DNA from: Bacteriovoracaceae bacterium
Lineage (GTDB): Bacteria; Bdellovibrionota; UBA1018
Reading direction: 5' to 3'
NCBI GenBank assembly: GCA_023250795.1
Contig: JAHFAB010000088.1
Location: forward strand, 1 to 7,347
DNA: 7,347 nucleotides
Shown: positions 5,794 to 7,347 of the stretch, piece after piece
Numbering within the stretch: position 1 is the stretch's first letter
Layout: each line of letters opens with the position of its first letter
Position numbers and translations under genes: made by a program
The notes under the pieces: generated by a model
Told to the model about the DNA's origin: nothing
The model's database searches: none
What the model saw: the letters and a program-made list of their open reading frames with translations, nothing else

Positions 5794-6722
5794 GCGTCGA
5801 TTCTCATTTTCGGATCAGCCCAGTGATAAAGCAGATCTACGCACAAATTACAAAAGACTAAAAGAGTGCCATAAACCAGGGTTACTCCCATGACGAGGGG
5901 ATAGTCTCGGTTAATGACCGCTGTGACAAAGTGTTTTCCCAACCCAGGAATTTGAAAAATAATTTCTACTAAAAAAGATCCGGTGATCAAATTAGCTGTA
6001 ATCGGTCCAAGTACTGTTAGCGATGGGATTAATGAATTTTTCAAAGCATGTTTAAAGAGGATTTTACTATCCGATAATCCTTTGCTATATGCTGTACGAA
6101 TATAATCTGAGTGAAGGGATTCGATCATCGAAGTTCGGGTCATCCTAATCAATATGGCCAAGGGTCGAACAGATAATGTGACTATAGGTAAAATCAAGGA
6201 CTTTGGCTCTTCCCAAAGGGCAGGGGGGAGCCAACCCAAATAGGTGCAAAATAATAGAATGAGCAAGCTTGCTAGCAAATAACTAGGTAAACTCAGGCCA
6301 GAAACCGCAATTAATTGTACGAATCGATCTACCCACTGATTTTTTTTCCAGGCCGCTAAACACCCCAGTGGAATCCCCACGCCGGTAGCGAAAAAAAGGG
6401 CCAATACACCGAGTAAAATAGAAGAGGGCAAAGACTCCACAATTATTTCTTTCACAGGTTTTCCAAAGTACTGAAAAGAATCTTTCAGCTCTCCATGTAC
6501 TACATCCCTCATCCAATGAGAAAATTGTACCCACATGGGGCGATCTAATTCGTATTTTTTTTCAATATTGGCACGGACCTCTGCCGGAAAAGCGCGTTCA
6601 GTATCAAACGGCCCCCCAGGAGCAAGTCTCAATGTAAAGAATGTGATGAAAAACAAAACAAAGAGGGTGGTAGAAACTCCTGTTATTCTTTTTAGAAAAA
6701 ATAAAACCAGTTCTTTAGACAC
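5790..6722 (-). CDS. OppB-like inner-membrane permease of a peptide-type ABC importer
   Basis: This 310-residue protein is a full-length OppB/DppB permease. It starts with a membrane segment (about 13-33) ending in the family motif LRLAPGGPFD (31-40). Further segments lie near 101-125, 135-160, 176-193, 235-257 and 276-298. The EAA loop is at about 206-233 (DYIRTAYSKGLSDSKILFKHALKNSLIP), followed by the conserved LVEIIFQIPGLGK block. The start is a GTG at 6720-6722 that overlaps the kinase stop by 8 bp; AGGTGG at 6726-6731 may serve as a ribosome-binding site, with short spacing. With OppC it would make the transmembrane pore. The likely binding protein is the one encoded at 2660-4207 on the other strand. 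ATPase subunits must be encoded elsewhere. Confidence 0.93.
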   Translation of the reverse strand: MSKELVLFFLKRITGVSTTLFVLFFITFFTLRLAPGGPFDTERAFPAEVRANIEKKYELDRPMWVQFSHWMRDVVHGELKDSFQYFGKPVKEIIVESLPSSILLGVLALFFATGVGIPLGCLAAWKKNQWVDRFVQLIAVSGLSLPSYLLASLLILLFCTYLGWLPPALWEEPKSLILPIVTLSVRPLAILIRMTRTSMIESLHSDYIRTAYSKGLSDSKILFKHALKNSLIPSLTVLGPITANLITGSFLVEIIFQIPGLGKHFVTAVINRDYPLVMGVTLVYGTLLVFCNLCVDLLYHWADPKMRIDA

Positions 6723-7347
6723 TGTCCACCTGAGCTTTTAGTCCCTCTGGGACTGCTTTGATGGGAAGATAGTTAAACCCTTTTTCAATCATTTTTTTTA
6801 CAAAAGCTGCTTTCAGATCAGGTTCGTCATTTTCTAAGAAAAAGAAAAAACAACCTCCTCCGCCTGCTCCACAGATTTTTCCTGAATGAATCCCACTTTT
6901 TTTTGCAAGCTCAAAGGCCTGATCGATTTCAGGTGTGCTGATCGATTTTGTTAAGCCTTTTCGAATACTCCACTCTTCTTGGATTGCTTCTCCGATAACG
7001 TGCCAGTCTCGCTTCTGAAGAGCAAGGTCAAGTTTCAGTGTAGCATTTGCAATTTCTTGAAAAAGTTCTCGTACATTTTTTTCGTTATCGATAAAAGATT
7101 TGAACAAAGTCCAATTATTGATTCCAGAGTTTCTAGACTGGCCTGAATAAAACAGAATGAGTCTTTTCTCAAATTCTGTTACCAGTGAGTGGTTATAATT
7201 TTCTTGGACTGGAGAGCCTGTTTTCCACAAAATTTTCTGAAGACCACCATACATTCCCCCATAATAGTCTTGCATGCCTGCGGGAACGTGGATTACTTGG
7301 GTTTCAGTGTCTCTCGCTAATGAAATCAGTTCTTCACGAGTTCGAAA
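6715..7347 (-). CDS. GHMP-family sugar kinase, HddA-like, N-terminus outside the window
   Basis: The frame is open to the window edge, giving about 210 C-terminal residues of a GHMP kinase that usually has about 330. An ATG at 7275 is internal, since family-like sequence continues upstream of it (FRTREELISLARDTE, then VIHVPAGMQDYYGGMYGGL). The QDYYGG..GGL region matches the segment that in HddA-type kinases reads QDQYAA..GGLN and carries the likely catalytic Asp. The glycine-rich motif 3 is GKICGAGGGGCFFFF, followed by a typical end (FNYLPIKAVPEGLKAQ). The ATP-binding motif 2 (P-x3-GLGSS) lies beyond the window. D-glycero-D-manno-heptose 7-phosphate kinase (HddA) is the closest recognisable type, which would suggest envelope polysaccharide or glycan synthesis, but other sugar kinases of the family are possible. 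It overlaps oppB by 8 bp and is its upstream operon partner. Confidence 0.85.
   Translation of the reverse strand, partial: FRTREELISLARDTETQVIHVPAGMQDYYGGMYGGLQKILWKTGSPVQENYNHSLVTEFEKRLILFYSGQSRNSGINNWTLFKSFIDNEKNVRELFQEIANATLKLDLALQKRDWHVIGEAIQEEWSIRKGLTKSISTPEIDQAFELAKKSGIHSGKICGAGGGGCFFFFLENDEPDLKAAFVKKMIEKGFNYLPIKAVPEGLKAQVDSV

Overview
The window is an ordinary-looking chromosomal segment from a moderately AT-rich bacterium, probably Gram-negative. The support is an ISC-type Fe-S operon with HscA/HscB/Fdx, a Sec-exported solute-binding protein with no lipobox cysteine, and a GHMP kinase resembling heptose-phosphate kinases of envelope biosynthesis. I cannot fix the taxon. A pseudomonadotal or Bdellovibrionota-like (former deltaproteobacterial) host is only a guess.

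Positions 1-2650 (+ strand) are the distal part of an isc operon: the end of iscA, then hscB, hscA and fdx. The genes are almost gapless (3 bp, 1 bp, then an 8 bp overlap). IscA and Fdx are Fe-S or electron-transfer partners, and HscB/HscA form the J-protein/Hsp70 pair that discharges clusters from the IscU scaffold. The HscA is 523 residues long and stops just after the substrate-binding beta domain, so it has no helical lid. A periplasmic peptide-type binding protein (oppA-like, 2660-4207) follows fdx after only 9 bp and is probably transcribed with the isc genes.

Positions 4208-4458 are intergenic. They hold a perfect 45-bp inverted repeat around a 49-nt loop. Its core looks like a bidirectional intrinsic terminator, but the arms run about 22 bp beyond what termination needs. 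Next comes a small two-gene module (about 4447-4983, + strand): a DUF4160 gene broken by an apparent +1 frameshift near its 3' end, and an intact DUF2442 gene. This pair is toxin-antitoxin-like in layout.

Positions 4993-7347 (- strand) hold a second operon pointing back at the first: a 5'-truncated GHMP sugar kinase, then oppB-like and oppC-like permeases, joined by 8-bp and 4-bp overlaps. The binding protein and the two permeases could form one ABC importer encoded by convergent operons. No ATPase gene is in the window. The oppC stop lies 9 bp from the DUF2442 stop with no terminator between them, so oppBC transcripts may run antisense through the DUF pair until they reach the palindrome.

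I do not see a clearly new system. The points most worth checking are the lidless HscA, the long perfect palindrome, and the frameshifted DUF4160 gene in its convergent setting.
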